From: Microbacterium sp. K24
Lineage (GTDB): Bacteria; Actinomycetota; Actinomycetes; Actinomycetales; Microbacteriaceae
DNA: 64,000 nt
Direction of reading: 5' to 3'
Assembly (NCBI RefSeq): GCF_004794465.1
Contig: NZ_SSDJ01000138.1
Span: 184,508 to 248,507 of the forward strand
Shown in pieces: positions 30,728 through 38,897 of this stretch; position 1 is the first letter of the stretch, and every line of letters starts with the position of its first letter. The notes beneath the pieces are model-generated. The model worked only from the letters and a program-made list of their open reading frames with translations, was not told the DNA's origin and did no database searches. A program made the translations under genes and the position numbers.

Positions 30728-31672
30728 ATGCCTCGCGCCGACCGCCTCATGCTGCTCGACACCGCCAGCCTCTACTTCCGCGCCTTCTACGGCGTGCCCG
30801 ACAAGGTGACGGCGCCGGACGGCTCCCCCATCAACGCGGCGCGCGGTCTGCTCGACATCATCGCGAAGCTCGTCACCCTGTACGAGCCCACCCATGTGAT
30901 CGCCTGCTGGGACGACGACTGGCGCCCGCAGTGGCGCGTCGACCTCATCCCGAGCTACAAGGCGCACCGGGTCGTCGAGGTCGTCCCGGCCGGACCTGAC
31001 GTCGAAGAGGTGCCCGATCCGCTCGAGGCGCAGATCCCTCTCATCCGCGAGACGCTCGGGGCCATCGGCATCCCGATCATCGGCGTCGCCGAGCACGAGG
31101 CCGACGACGTCATCGGAACCCTCGCCACGAGCTCCGCGATCCCGGTCGACATCGTCACCGGCGACCGCGACCTCTTTCAGCTCGTCGACGATGCGAGCGA
31201 TGTGCGGGTCATCTATACGGCCAAGGGCATGAGCAACCTCGAGATCGTCACCGATGCGAGCGTCGTCGCCAAATACGGTGTGCTCCCCTCCCAGTACGCG
31301 GACTTCGCCACGATGCGCGGCGACGCCTCCGACGGCCTGCCCGGCGTCGCCGGCGTCGGAGACAAGACCGCCGCCACACTGCTGCAGGCCCACGCCGACC
31401 TCGAAGGCATCCGTGCCGCCGCGGAGGCCGGCGAAGGCATGAGCGCCGGGGTGCGGGCGAAGATCCTCGCGTCGACCGCCTACCTCGACGTCGCACCGAC
31501 CGTCGTCGCCGTCGCGAAATCGCTGCCCATCACCGATCCGGGCATCCCGCTGCACGCGCTCGATCCTGAGGAGGCAGACGCCGCGACAGCCCTCTCCGAC
31601 AAGTGGAACCTCGGCGGGTCGATGACGCGCGCCGTTGCGGCCGTCTCGAACGCGGCCCTCGCAGCAGGCTGA
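30728..31672 (+). CDS. stand-alone 5'-3' exonuclease (PolA N-domain type)
   Basis: A 314-residue flap/5'-3' exonuclease without polymerase domain. PIN-like metal-site motifs are present: LLDTASLYFRAFYG, HEADDVIGTLA, VTGDRDLFQLV, and GDASDGLPGVAGVGDKTA, the last being the helix-3-turn-helix DNA clamp. Such proteins remove RNA primers or flaps, backing up PolA. ATG 30728 is chosen over an upstream start at 30692 because homologues begin with the RLMLLDTA strand and a -10 box stands just before it. It is convergent with the PHP gene (13 bases apart). Confidence 0.93.
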   Translation: MPRADRLMLLDTASLYFRAFYGVPDKVTAPDGSPINAARGLLDIIAKLVTLYEPTHVIACWDDDWRPQWRVDLIPSYKAHRVVEVVPAGPDVEEVPDPLEAQIPLIRETLGAIGIPIIGVAEHEADDVIGTLATSSAIPVDIVTGDRDLFQLVDDASDVRVIYTAKGMSNLEIVTDASVVAKYGVLPSQYADFATMRGDASDGLPGVAGVGDKTAATLLQAHADLEGIRAAAEAGEGMSAGVRAKILASTAYLDVAPTVVAVAKSLPITDPGIPLHALDPEEADAATALSDKWNLGGSMTRAVAAVSNAALAAG

Positions 31673-31685
31673 CCTCAGCCGCGCG

Positions 31686-32672
31686 TCACTCCGCCCAGGA
31701 CAGCAGGCGCTCAAGGCCCCAGGTCGTGACGATGCGCGATGCCGGCACTCCGGCCCGCTCCGCACGCTCGGCACCGTGGTCGAGGAGTGACAGCTGCCCG
31801 GGAGCATGCGCGTCCGAGTCGATCGAGAACAGGCATCCGGCCTCGAGGGCGATCGCGATCAGTTCATCCGGAGGATCCTGCCGCTCCGGCCGCGAGTTGA
31901 TCTCCACCGCGACGCCGTTCTCCGCGCAGGCGGCGAACACGGCGGCCGCATCGAACTCCGACTGCGGACGCGTCCCCCGATCACCTTGGACCAGGCGTCC
32001 GGTGCAGTGCCCGAGCACGTTGACCCTGGGGTGCGACACCGCGGCGATCATCCGCGCGGTCATCGGCCGCCGGTCCATGCGCAGTTTGGAATGCACCGAG
32101 GCGACGACGATGTCGAGTTCGCCGAGCAGCGAATCCTCCTGGTCCAGCGCACCGTCCTCGAGGATGTCGACCTCGATCCCGGCGAGCAGCGTGAAGCCGT
32201 CTCCGGATTCCGCCCGCACCAGCGGCATCTGCTCGCGCAGCCGCTCGGCCGACAGCCCCCGCGCCACCCGCAGCCGCGGCGAATGGTCGGTGATCGCCTG
32301 ATACTCATGACCCTGCGCCCGCGCGGCCGCCGCCATCACCGGGATCGACGTCGTCCCATCGGACCAGTCGGTGTGCGCGTGCAGGTCACCGCGAAGCTTC
32401 CCGCGCAGCTCCGAGACGATCTCCGGTTCGACATCACCTCGGAGCTCGACGAGATAGTCGGGTACCTGACCGGACTGGGCCTGGCGGATGACGGCGAACG
32501 TCGACTCGCCGATGCCGCGGGCCGCGCGCAGCCGGGTAGGGTCCGCCTGCACGTCGTCGGGGAGATCCTGCAGGGTCTGCGCCGCCTGGCGGAACGCCTT
32601 GGCCCGGTACCGCGACGCGCGCTCGCGCTCCAGCAGAGAAGCGATCTCGAGCAGCGCGTCGACGGGATCCAT
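31686..32672 (-). CDS. PHP-domain phosphoesterase with N-terminal PolX-like helical domain
   Basis: A 328-residue protein. Residues 1-75 (LERERASRYRAKAFRQAA ... LRAARGIGESTFAVI) resemble the helix-hairpin-helix start of PolX-type DNA polymerases. After a short linker comes a PHP domain with the metal motifs LHAHTDWSDG, ITDHS, GIEVDI, SVHS, GHCTG and DSDAHAPGQL. The nucleotidyltransferase palm of PolX is missing. The reaction is probably hydrolysis of a phosphoester, perhaps on DNA. ATG 32672 has GGAG five bases upstream; GTG 32678 overlapping the trpD stop is an alternative. Coupled to trpD. Confidence 0.88.
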   Translation of the reverse strand: MDPVDALLEIASLLERERASRYRAKAFRQAAQTLQDLPDDVQADPTRLRAARGIGESTFAVIRQAQSGQVPDYLVELRGDVEPEIVSELRGKLRGDLHAHTDWSDGTTSIPVMAAAARAQGHEYQAITDHSPRLRVARGLSAERLREQMPLVRAESGDGFTLLAGIEVDILEDGALDQEDSLLGELDIVVASVHSKLRMDRRPMTARMIAAVSHPRVNVLGHCTGRLVQGDRGTRPQSEFDAAAVFAACAENGVAVEINSRPERQDPPDELIAIALEAGCLFSIDSDAHAPGQLSLLDHGAERAERAGVPASRIVTTWGLERLLSWAE

Positions 32673-32674
32673 GA

Positions 32675-33745
32675 TCACTCCGCCGCAGAAGCCAACTCGC
32701 GGCTCACGCCGATCCACTCGTCGAGCTTCGCGAGCGCCCGACCGTCATCGACCGCAGCGGCAGCACGCTCGTATCCTTCGCGAAGACGCTCGAGGATCGG
32801 GCGCTGCACCTGCCCGGCATCCTGCGACAGCTCGAACGCGACGATGCCGGCCGCGGCGTTGAGCAGGACGATGTCGCGCACCGCCCCGGACTCGCCGGCG
32901 AGGGTGCGTCGGAGGATCTCGGCGTTGTGCTGCGGTGAGCCGCCGATCAGATCGGCGAGCTCCGCGAGCGGGATGTCGAGATCGCGCGGATCGAGATCGT
33001 GCTCGTGGATGTCACCGCGGGTGACCTCCCAGATGCGGCTGTGGCCTGTGGTGGTGAGCTCGTCGAGCCCATCGTCTCCGCGGAAGACCAGCGCCGTCGC
33101 ACCACGGGTGCGGAAGACGCCGGTGATCAGCGGCACGCGTTCGATCTGTGCGACTCCGACCGCGTTCGCCTCGGCGCGCGCCGGGTTGCAGAGCGGTCCG
33201 AGCATGTTGAAGACCGTGGGCACGCCGAGCTGGGCGCGCACGGCCCCCGCGTGCTTGAAGCCGGGGTGGAACGCGCCGGCCCACGCGAACGTGATCCCGG
33301 TGCGATCGAGGATGGATGCCACGGCGGCGGGGTCGAGAGACAGCTCCAGCCCCAGGGCTCCGAGAACGTCGGAGGCACCCGACGCCGAGCTCGCGGCGCG
33401 GTTGCCGTGCTTGACGACCGGGATGCCCGCGGAGCCGACGACGATGGCGGCGGTCGTCGACACGTTCACCGTGCCAACACGGTCTCCGCCGGTGCCGACG
33501 ATGTCGAGGACGTTCGGCGAGACGGGGAGCGGAACGGCGGCTTCGAGGATCGCGTCGCGGAACCCGACGATCTCATCGATCGTCTCGCCCTTCGCACGGA
33601 GCGCGACGAGGAAACCGGCGAGCTGAGCCTCGGTGACGCTCCCCTGCATGATCTGACGCATGGCCCAGGTGGACTCCCAGACGGTGAGGTCGCGGCGCTC
33701 CAGCAGAGAGGTGAGCACATCGGACCAGGTCAGGGAATCAGCCAT
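32675..33745 (-). CDS. trpD: anthranilate phosphoribosyltransferase
   Basis: Second step of the tryptophan branch: joins anthranilate to PRPP. It has 356 residues. The PRPP/diphosphate motif DIVGTGGDRVGTVNVST and KHGNRAASSASGASDVLGALG are both intact, as is the anthranilate-site FHPGFKHAGAVRAQLG. TAGGAT lies seven bases before the ATG at 33745. It is separate from any other trp gene in this window. Confidence 0.95.
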   Translation of the reverse strand: MADSLTWSDVLTSLLERRDLTVWESTWAMRQIMQGSVTEAQLAGFLVALRAKGETIDEIVGFRDAILEAAVPLPVSPNVLDIVGTGGDRVGTVNVSTTAAIVVGSAGIPVVKHGNRAASSASGASDVLGALGLELSLDPAAVASILDRTGITFAWAGAFHPGFKHAGAVRAQLGVPTVFNMLGPLCNPARAEANAVGVAQIERVPLITGVFRTRGATALVFRGDDGLDELTTTGHSRIWEVTRGDIHEHDLDPRDLDIPLAELADLIGGSPQHNAEILRRTLAGESGAVRDIVLLNAAAGIVAFELSQDAGQVQRPILERLREGYERAAAAVDDGRALAKLDEWIGVSRELASAAE

Positions 33746-33752
33746 GTGTGCG

Positions 33753-33758
33753 ATCCTA
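33753..33758 (-). promoter_or_regulatory. trpD -10 box, leaderless start predicted
   Basis: TAGGAT on minus, then seven bases (CGCACAC) and the trpD ATG. There is no ribosome-binding sequence in the spacer. Confidence 0.55.
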
Positions 33759-33854
33759 TCGGCGCCGAGAAAACGTGCAGACGGATCATCACGCGCGCCC
33801 TTTGCGCGGGCATCCGCCGTTTCCCGCGTATTCACCGAGGATTCGCAGTGTTTT

Positions 33855-33870
33855 CTTAGGGTCCCCTAAG
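33855..33870. promoter_or_regulatory. perfect palindrome upstream of the ctaE-qcrCAB operon
   Basis: CTTAGGG (33855-33861), TC, CCCTAAG (33864-33870): two perfect 7-bp arms with a 2-base centre in the 192-base gap between trpD and ctaE. It lies about 55 bases upstream of the ctaE -10 box. It resembles but does not match the DtxR/IdeR iron box, whose arms are further apart. A regulator site for the respiratory operon is the simplest reading. Confidence 0.5.
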
Positions 33871-33925
33871 TCGCTGAAGGGCGAAACCGGTGCCCCCAGT
33901 GCAAGAATCACCCCCGAGGATCGGC

Positions 33926-33931
33926 CATAAT
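33926..33931 (+). promoter_or_regulatory. ctaE -10 box, probably leaderless
   Basis: CATAAT, then GGAAGG, then the GTG start at 33938. The purine-rich spacer is one base too close to be a normal ribosome site. Confidence 0.45.
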
Positions 33932-33937
33932 GGAAGG

Positions 33938-34591
33938 GTGACGACCTCAGCGACGTATGCCCCGGCGGCGAGAACGATCAAGCGGCCCAACCCGGTAGCT
34001 GTCGGCACCATTGTGTGGCTCGGCAGCGAGGTGATGTTCTTCGCGGGACTCTTCGCGATCTACTTCACTCTCCGCAGCACTTCACCCGAGCTCTGGGCCG
34101 ACCGCACCGAGCTGCTGAACGTTCCGTTCGCGGCCGTGAACACCGCGATCCTGGTGCTCTCCTCCTTCACGTGCCAGATGGGCGTCTTCGCCGCCGAAGA
34201 CCTTCAGCCGTACCGGCTCGCCAAGGGCCAGAAGAACGGGGCAGGCCGTCGTCGCCTGTTCGGCTGGGGCATGGTCGAGTGGTTCTTCCTCACCTTCGCT
34301 CTCGGAGCGATCTTCGTCTCCGGCCAGGTGTGGGAGTACGCGCAGCTGGTCGCTGAGGGCATGCCCATCAGCGCCGACTCGTACGCGTCCGCGTTCTACC
34401 TGACCACCGGCTTCCACGCCCTTCACGTCACCGGCGGGCTCATCGCCTTCCTGCTCGTGATCGGCCGTGCGTATGCCGTCAAGAACTTCCGGCACAAGGA
34501 GGCGACCTCCTCGATCGTGGTGTCCTACTACTGGCACTTCGTCGACGTCGTCTGGATCGTGCTGTTCCTCGTTATCTACTTCCTGAAATAA
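33938..34591 (+). CDS. ctaE: cytochrome c oxidase subunit III
   Basis: A 217-residue integral subunit of the aa3 oxidase with five helices, the short actinobacterial form. Conserved features are [15 protein letters not shown] in the first helix, the acidic [26 protein letters not shown], and the final [20 protein letters not shown]. The GTG at 33938 is preferred over an upstream ATG. First gene of ctaE-qcrC-qcrA-qcrB, the standard actinobacterial supercomplex operon. Confidence 0.95.
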   Translation: MTTSATYAPAARTIKRPNPVAVGTIVWLGSEVMFFAGLFAIYFTLRSTSPELWADRTELLNVPFAAVNTAILVLSSFTCQMGVFAAEDLQPYRLAKGQKNGAGRRRLFGWGMVEWFFLTFALGAIFVSGQVWEYAQLVAEGMPISADSYASAFYLTTGFHALHVTGGLIAFLLVIGRAYAVKNFRHKEATSSIVVSYYWHFVDVVWIVLFLVIYFLK

Positions 34592-34611
34592 GAGCGGAGC
34601 TGATCCCCGAG

Positions 34612-35415
34612 ATGGCACGAGAGAAGAAGCGCCGTTCCGGCGGTCGTCGCAGCCCTTTGGCGGCTGCCGCGCTCATCGGAGCAGGCCTCATGATCACCGG
34701 CGCCGTGTACGCCGGCGCCTCCGCCGCGTTCGCGGCCACCGACACGCAGGCCGCTGCATCGACCCAGTTGACGGTCGAGGACGGCGAGAAGCTGTTCACG
34801 GCGAACTGCGCCACCTGCCACGGGCTCGACCTGCAGGGAACGGCCGACGGCCCGAGCCTCTACGGCGTCGGCGAGCTGGCGGCTGAGTTCCAGCTCTCCA
34901 CCGGCCGCATGCCGCTGCAGATGCAGGGTCCGCAGGCCCCGCAGAAGGAGCCGCAGTTCACGGAGGAGCAGATCCGCGCGATCGCCTCCTACGTGCAGTC
35001 CGTGGCCCCCGGCCCGACCTACCCGAGCGACCACACGATCGACGGCGAGGGCGATGTCGCGAAGGGCGCGGAGCTGTTCCGCGTCAACTGCGCGATGTGC
35101 CACAACGTCTCGGCTGCCGGTGGCGCCCTCACCGAGGGCAAGTACGCCCCCGCCCTGACCGAGACCAGCGCGCTGCACATGTACGCGGCCATGGTCACCG
35201 GCCCGCAGAACATGCCGGTCTTCGGCGACATGAACCTGTCCGACGAGGACAAGCGCGACATCATCTCGGCCCTGCTCTTCCAGCAGAAGGCCGTGCCGGT
35301 CGGCGGCTTCACCCTCGGCAACCTGGGGCCCGTGTCCGAGGGACTGTTCGTGTGGATCTTCGGGATCGGCGCGCTCGTCGCCATCACCGTGTGGATCACG
35401 GCGAAGTCCAACTGA
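34612..35415 (+). CDS. qcrC: di-haem cytochrome c subunit of the bcc complex
   Basis: A 267-residue membrane-bound cytochrome cc. It has an N-terminal anchor/signal helix (about 16-42), two CXXCH haem sites (CATCH 66-70, CAMCH 160-164) in two c-type domains, and a C-terminal anchor helix (about 242-263). In actinobacteria this protein replaces both cytochrome c1 and soluble cytochrome c, passing electrons straight to CtaC. It lies 20 bases after ctaE. Confidence 0.96.
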   Translation: MAREKKRRSGGRRSPLAAAALIGAGLMITGAVYAGASAAFAATDTQAAASTQLTVEDGEKLFTANCATCHGLDLQGTADGPSLYGVGELAAEFQLSTGRMPLQMQGPQAPQKEPQFTEEQIRAIASYVQSVAPGPTYPSDHTIDGEGDVAKGAELFRVNCAMCHNVSAAGGALTEGKYAPALTETSALHMYAAMVTGPQNMPVFGDMNLSDEDKRDIISALLFQQKAVPVGGFTLGNLGPVSEGLFVWIFGIGALVAITVWITAKSN

Positions 35416-35451
35416 CGCTTATTCATCGAAGAGGAACGTACGAGGAGCACC

Positions 35452-36528
35452 ATGGCACACGACGACGACTCGCAGGCTCTTGACAGGGCCTACCAGCCCT
35501 CTCCGGGGCTGGGTGTCGCAGTCAGCGATCCCGTGCAGAACCCGGGGCTGCCGCCGCATCGCGAGCGGATGACCGACAAGGATCCTCGCGCGGAGAAGGC
35601 TGCGGACCGCACGGTCTACACCCTGTTCTACCTCTCGCTCGCCGGCAGCATCTGGGCGGTCGCCGCGTACATGCTGTTCCCGATCGAGAGCGGCGCTCTC
35701 ATCGACATCCGGCAGAACAACCTCTTCATCGGTCTGGGCATCGCACTCGCGCTGCTCTCCATCGGCATCGGCGCGATCCACTGGTCCAAGGCTCTGATGT
35801 CCGACAAGGAGCACATCGAGTACCGTCACCCCACTCGCGGCAAGGACTCGACCCGCGAAGCGGCCATCCAGGCGTTCTCCGACGCGAACGAGGAGTCCGG
35901 CTTCGGACGTCGCACGATGATCCGCAACTCGCTGTTCGCCGCGGTCGTCGCCTCGATCATCCCGGGTGTCACCCTGTTCCGCGGACTGGCCCCGCACTCC
36001 ACTCCCGACGACCCCACTGCGGGCGACCCGGTGGCGCTGCTGAAGCACACGATGTGGGAAGAGGGCTCGCGCCTCGTCCGGGACCCCGACGGCACGCCCA
36101 TCCGGGCGGCGGACGTCACTCTCGGCTCCGCGTTCCACGTGATCCCCGAAGAGCTCGCCGACCTCAGCCACCACGACGGCTACCTCGAGGAGAAGGCCAA
36201 GGCGATCGTCCTCATGATGCGTCTGCGCCCCGAGCAGCTCATCGAGGCCGAGGACCGCAAGGACTGGTCCTACGACGGCATCGTCGCCTACTCCAAGGTC
36301 TGCACCCACGTCGGCTGCCCGGTGGCCCTGTACGAGCAGCAGACGCACCACCTGCTGTGCCCGTGCCACCAGTCGCAGTTCGACGTCACGGACCACGCCA
36401 AGGTCATCTTCGGCCCGGCGGCTCGTCCGCTGCCGCAGCTGCCCATCACCGTCGATGACGAGGGCTACCTGGTCGCACGCAGCGACTTCACGGAGCCTGT
36501 CGGCCCGAGCTTCTGGGAGCGCCATTGA
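35452..36528 (+). CDS. qcrA: Rieske iron-sulfur subunit of the bcc complex
   Basis: A 358-residue protein with about three membrane helices (roughly 60-80, 93-113, 160-180), as in actinobacterial QcrA, and a C-terminal Rieske domain. The [2Fe-2S] ligands are in CTHVGC (284-289) and CPCHQSQF (303-310). The domain accepts electrons from menaquinol. It starts 36 bases after qcrC with GAGGAAC-type ribosome sequence and overlaps qcrB. Confidence 0.95.
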   Translation: MAHDDDSQALDRAYQPSPGLGVAVSDPVQNPGLPPHRERMTDKDPRAEKAADRTVYTLFYLSLAGSIWAVAAYMLFPIESGALIDIRQNNLFIGLGIALALLSIGIGAIHWSKALMSDKEHIEYRHPTRGKDSTREAAIQAFSDANEESGFGRRTMIRNSLFAAVVASIIPGVTLFRGLAPHSTPDDPTAGDPVALLKHTMWEEGSRLVRDPDGTPIRAADVTLGSAFHVIPEELADLSHHDGYLEEKAKAIVLMMRLRPEQLIEAEDRKDWSYDGIVAYSKVCTHVGCPVALYEQQTHHLLCPCHQSQFDVTDHAKVIFGPAARPLPQLPITVDDEGYLVARSDFTEPVGPSFWERH

Positions 36529-38339
36529 GCACCGCAACGCTGTCCAAAGACGACAAGGACACGAAGGCGCCCCTCGGCGGTCGCTTCGTCGGCGCCGCGT
36601 CGAACTACATCGATGAGCGCACCAGCCTCTCGGGCTTCGTCAAGGAGCTCGGTCGCAAGATCTTCCCGGACCACTGGTCCTTCATGCTCGGCGAGATCGC
36701 GCTGTGGAGCTTCGTGGTCGTGTTCCTCTCCGGAACCTTCCTGACGTTCTTCTTCCAGGCCTCCATGGTCGAGACCCACTACACGGGCGCCTATGCCCCG
36801 ATGCGCGGCATCGAGATGTCGGCGGCCCTCGAGTCGTCGCTGCACATCTCCTTCGATCTGCGCGGTGGCCTCCTCGTCCGTCAGATCCACCACTGGGCCG
36901 CGCTCGTGTTCATCGCCGGCATCGGCGTGCACATGCTCCGCATCTTCTTCACGGGTGCGTTCCGCAAGCCGCGCGAGCTCAACTGGGTGATCGGCTTCGT
37001 GCTGTTCATCCTGGCTCTGGCCGAGGGCTTCACGGGTTACTCCCTCCCCGACGACCTTCTGTCGGGTAACGGTCTTCGCATCATCGACGGCATGGTCAAG
37101 GGCATCCCGCTGATCGGCACCTGGACGTCGTTCATCGTCTTCGGTGGCGAGTTCCCGGGAACCGACATCGTGGGACGCCTCTACACGCTGCACATCCTGC
37201 TGCTGCCGCTGCTGGTCATCGGCCTGATCGTGGTGCACCTGATGCTCATGATCGTCAACAAGCACACGCAGTTCGCCGGCCCCGGCCGCACGAACGACAA
37301 CGTCGTGGGCTACCCGATGATGCCGGTGTACATGTCGAAGATGGGCGGCTACCTATTCATCGTGTTCGGCACGATCGTGCTGATCGCGACGTTCTTCCAG
37401 ATCAACCCGATCTGGGCCTACGGACCGTATGACCCCTCCCCCGTGTCGGCAGGTACGCAGCCCGACTGGTACATCGGATTCGCGGACGGCGCTCTGCGTC
37501 TGGCTCCGTCGAACCTCGATCTGGTGCTGTTCGACCGCACCTGGTCCTTCGGCATCCTGTTGCCGATCGCGGTGCTGGGTCTGTTCATCGTCATCGTGGC
37601 GATCTACCCCTTCCTCGAGGCGTGGATCACGGGTGACAAGCGCGAGCACCACATCGCTCAGCGTCCCCGCAATGCCGCGACCCGCACGGCCATCGGCGTC
37701 GCCGGCGTCATCTTCTACGCCGTGCTCTGGGCTGCAGCCTCGTCCGACCTCATCGCGACGCACTTCATGCTCACGATGGAAGGCGTGATCCACACGCTGC
37801 AGGCGATGCTGTTCGTCGGGCCGGTGCTCGGGTACTTCATCGCCAAGCGCATCTGCATCGCGCTGCAGAAGAAGGACCGCGAGATCGTGCTGCACGGCTT
37901 CGAGTCGGGTCGCATCGTCCGCCTCCCCGGTGGCGAGTTCATCGAGGTGCACCAGCCGGTCGATCAGTACGACCGCTGGAAGCTCATCGACGTCGACGGC
38001 TACGAGCCCCTGGTGGTCCGCCCGAACGCCAAGGGTCGCATCCCGTGGACCGAGAACCTCCGCTCGTCCATCTCGCGCTGGTTCTTCGAGGACCGTCTCG
38101 CTCCGCTCACGCAGGCCGAGATCGAGGAAGCGGATGCTCACCAGCACCACGTCACCGCGCAGAACGAGGAGACCGAGGCCGCAGAGATCCAGGGCGCTCA
38201 CGAGCGTGCCGGAGTCCCCGACGCGCCGCTGTCCGTCAGCGAGACGCACGTCGCAGAGACCGCGAACACTCCGAGCACGGTGATCTCCACGCAGCCCGTG
38301 AAGAAGCAGCGGAAGAAGAAGTCGGAGGACGGCGAGTAG
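36525..38339 (+). CDS. qcrB: cytochrome b subunit of the bcc complex
   Basis: Menaquinol-oxidising di-haem cytochrome b, 604 residues, with eight or more helices. Haem histidines lie in helix B (RQIHHWAALVFIAGIGVHMLR) and helix D (LHILLLPLLVIGLIVVHLMLM). The quinol-site motif PDWYIGF stands in place of PEWY of other families. A long cytoplasmic C-terminal tail ends in a very basic KKQRKKKS. The start is TTG at 36525, overlapping the qcrA stop (TTGA), with GGGAG seven bases upstream. The unit ends at a strong terminator. Confidence 0.95.
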   Translation: MSTATLSKDDKDTKAPLGGRFVGAASNYIDERTSLSGFVKELGRKIFPDHWSFMLGEIALWSFVVVFLSGTFLTFFFQASMVETHYTGAYAPMRGIEMSAALESSLHISFDLRGGLLVRQIHHWAALVFIAGIGVHMLRIFFTGAFRKPRELNWVIGFVLFILALAEGFTGYSLPDDLLSGNGLRIIDGMVKGIPLIGTWTSFIVFGGEFPGTDIVGRLYTLHILLLPLLVIGLIVVHLMLMIVNKHTQFAGPGRTNDNVVGYPMMPVYMSKMGGYLFIVFGTIVLIATFFQINPIWAYGPYDPSPVSAGTQPDWYIGFADGALRLAPSNLDLVLFDRTWSFGILLPIAVLGLFIVIVAIYPFLEAWITGDKREHHIAQRPRNAATRTAIGVAGVIFYAVLWAAASSDLIATHFMLTMEGVIHTLQAMLFVGPVLGYFIAKRICIALQKKDREIVLHGFESGRIVRLPGGEFIEVHQPVDQYDRWKLIDVDGYEPLVVRPNAKGRIPWTENLRSSISRWFFEDRLAPLTQAEIEEADAHQHHVTAQNEETEAAEIQGAHERAGVPDAPLSVSETHVAETANTPSTVISTQPVKKQRKKKSEDGE

Positions 38340-38358
38340 TCGCCGCTCCCCCATCGAT

Positions 38359-38389
38359 GAAGGCCTCGTCCGATCCGGACGGGGCCTTC
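38359..38389 (+). terminator. terminator after qcrB
   Basis: A 14-bp stem (38359-38372 with 38376-38389) with one G-T pair, an ATC loop, and a T-rich run TTCGTTGTTTG behind it: a classic intrinsic terminator 19 bases past qcrB. Confidence 0.85.
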
Positions 38390-38460
38390 TTCGTTGTTTG
38401 CTGTCCGGAATCGGCCGACGGACGGCGGTAATGCGCTGATGGCGCGAGACATCCCACGAA

Positions 38461-38466
38461 TAGGCT
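38461..38466 (+). promoter_or_regulatory. -10 box for the rhodanese gene, leaderless
   Basis: TAGGCT followed by six bases (GGCCAC) and ATG 38473; no ribosome site. Confidence 0.5.
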
Positions 38467-38472
38467 GGCCAC

Positions 38473-38892
38473 ATGATCGATCGTGCTGACTTCTTCGCCG
38501 CCAAGCTCGCCTATGAGACCGACGCCAGCGACGTCCACGCGGCTCTGAAAGCCGGGGACGAGCTGATCGTGATCGACGTGCGCTCCGACGAGGCGTGGGC
38601 ACAGGGACGCGTCGCCGGCGCCGTGCACATGCACTACAGCGAGATCGCGACCAGAGCCCCTCTGGAGATCTCCGCGGATGCCGACGTCGTCGTGTACTGC
38701 TGGAGTCCCGGATGCAACGCGGGAGCCAAGGGCGCGCTCGAGTTCGCGAGGCTCGGCTACCGTGTACGCGAGATGATCGGCGGCTTCGAGTACTGGGTCC
38801 GCGAGGGCTATCCCGTTCAGGATGCCGACGGCATCCACCACCGCCCAGTCGATCCGCTCACCGGCGTCGCCCGCGTCCGCACGCGCGCCTGA
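38473..38892 (+). CDS. rhodanese-like sulfurtransferase
   Basis: A 139-residue single-domain protein. Rhodanese features: VIDVRSDEAWAQGRVAGAVHM for the N-terminal CH2 motif, and a catalytic Cys76 in YCWSPGCNAGAKGA. The loop after the cysteine is longer than the usual six residues and holds a second Cys81, so it may be a variant active site or a Cdc25-like loop. Final segment RLGYRVREMIGGFEYWVREGYPV is typical. The substrate is unknown. Confidence 0.9.
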   Translation: MIDRADFFAAKLAYETDASDVHAALKAGDELIVIDVRSDEAWAQGRVAGAVHMHYSEIATRAPLEISADADVVVYCWSPGCNAGAKGALEFARLGYRVREMIGGFEYWVREGYPVQDADGIHHRPVDPLTGVARVRTRA

Positions 38893-38897
38893 ACCCG

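Noticed and set aside
33855..33870. Palindrome as a DtxR/IdeR iron box
   Set aside because: The arms TTAGG and CCTAA are four bases apart instead of nine, so it does not fit the 19-bp iron-box consensus.
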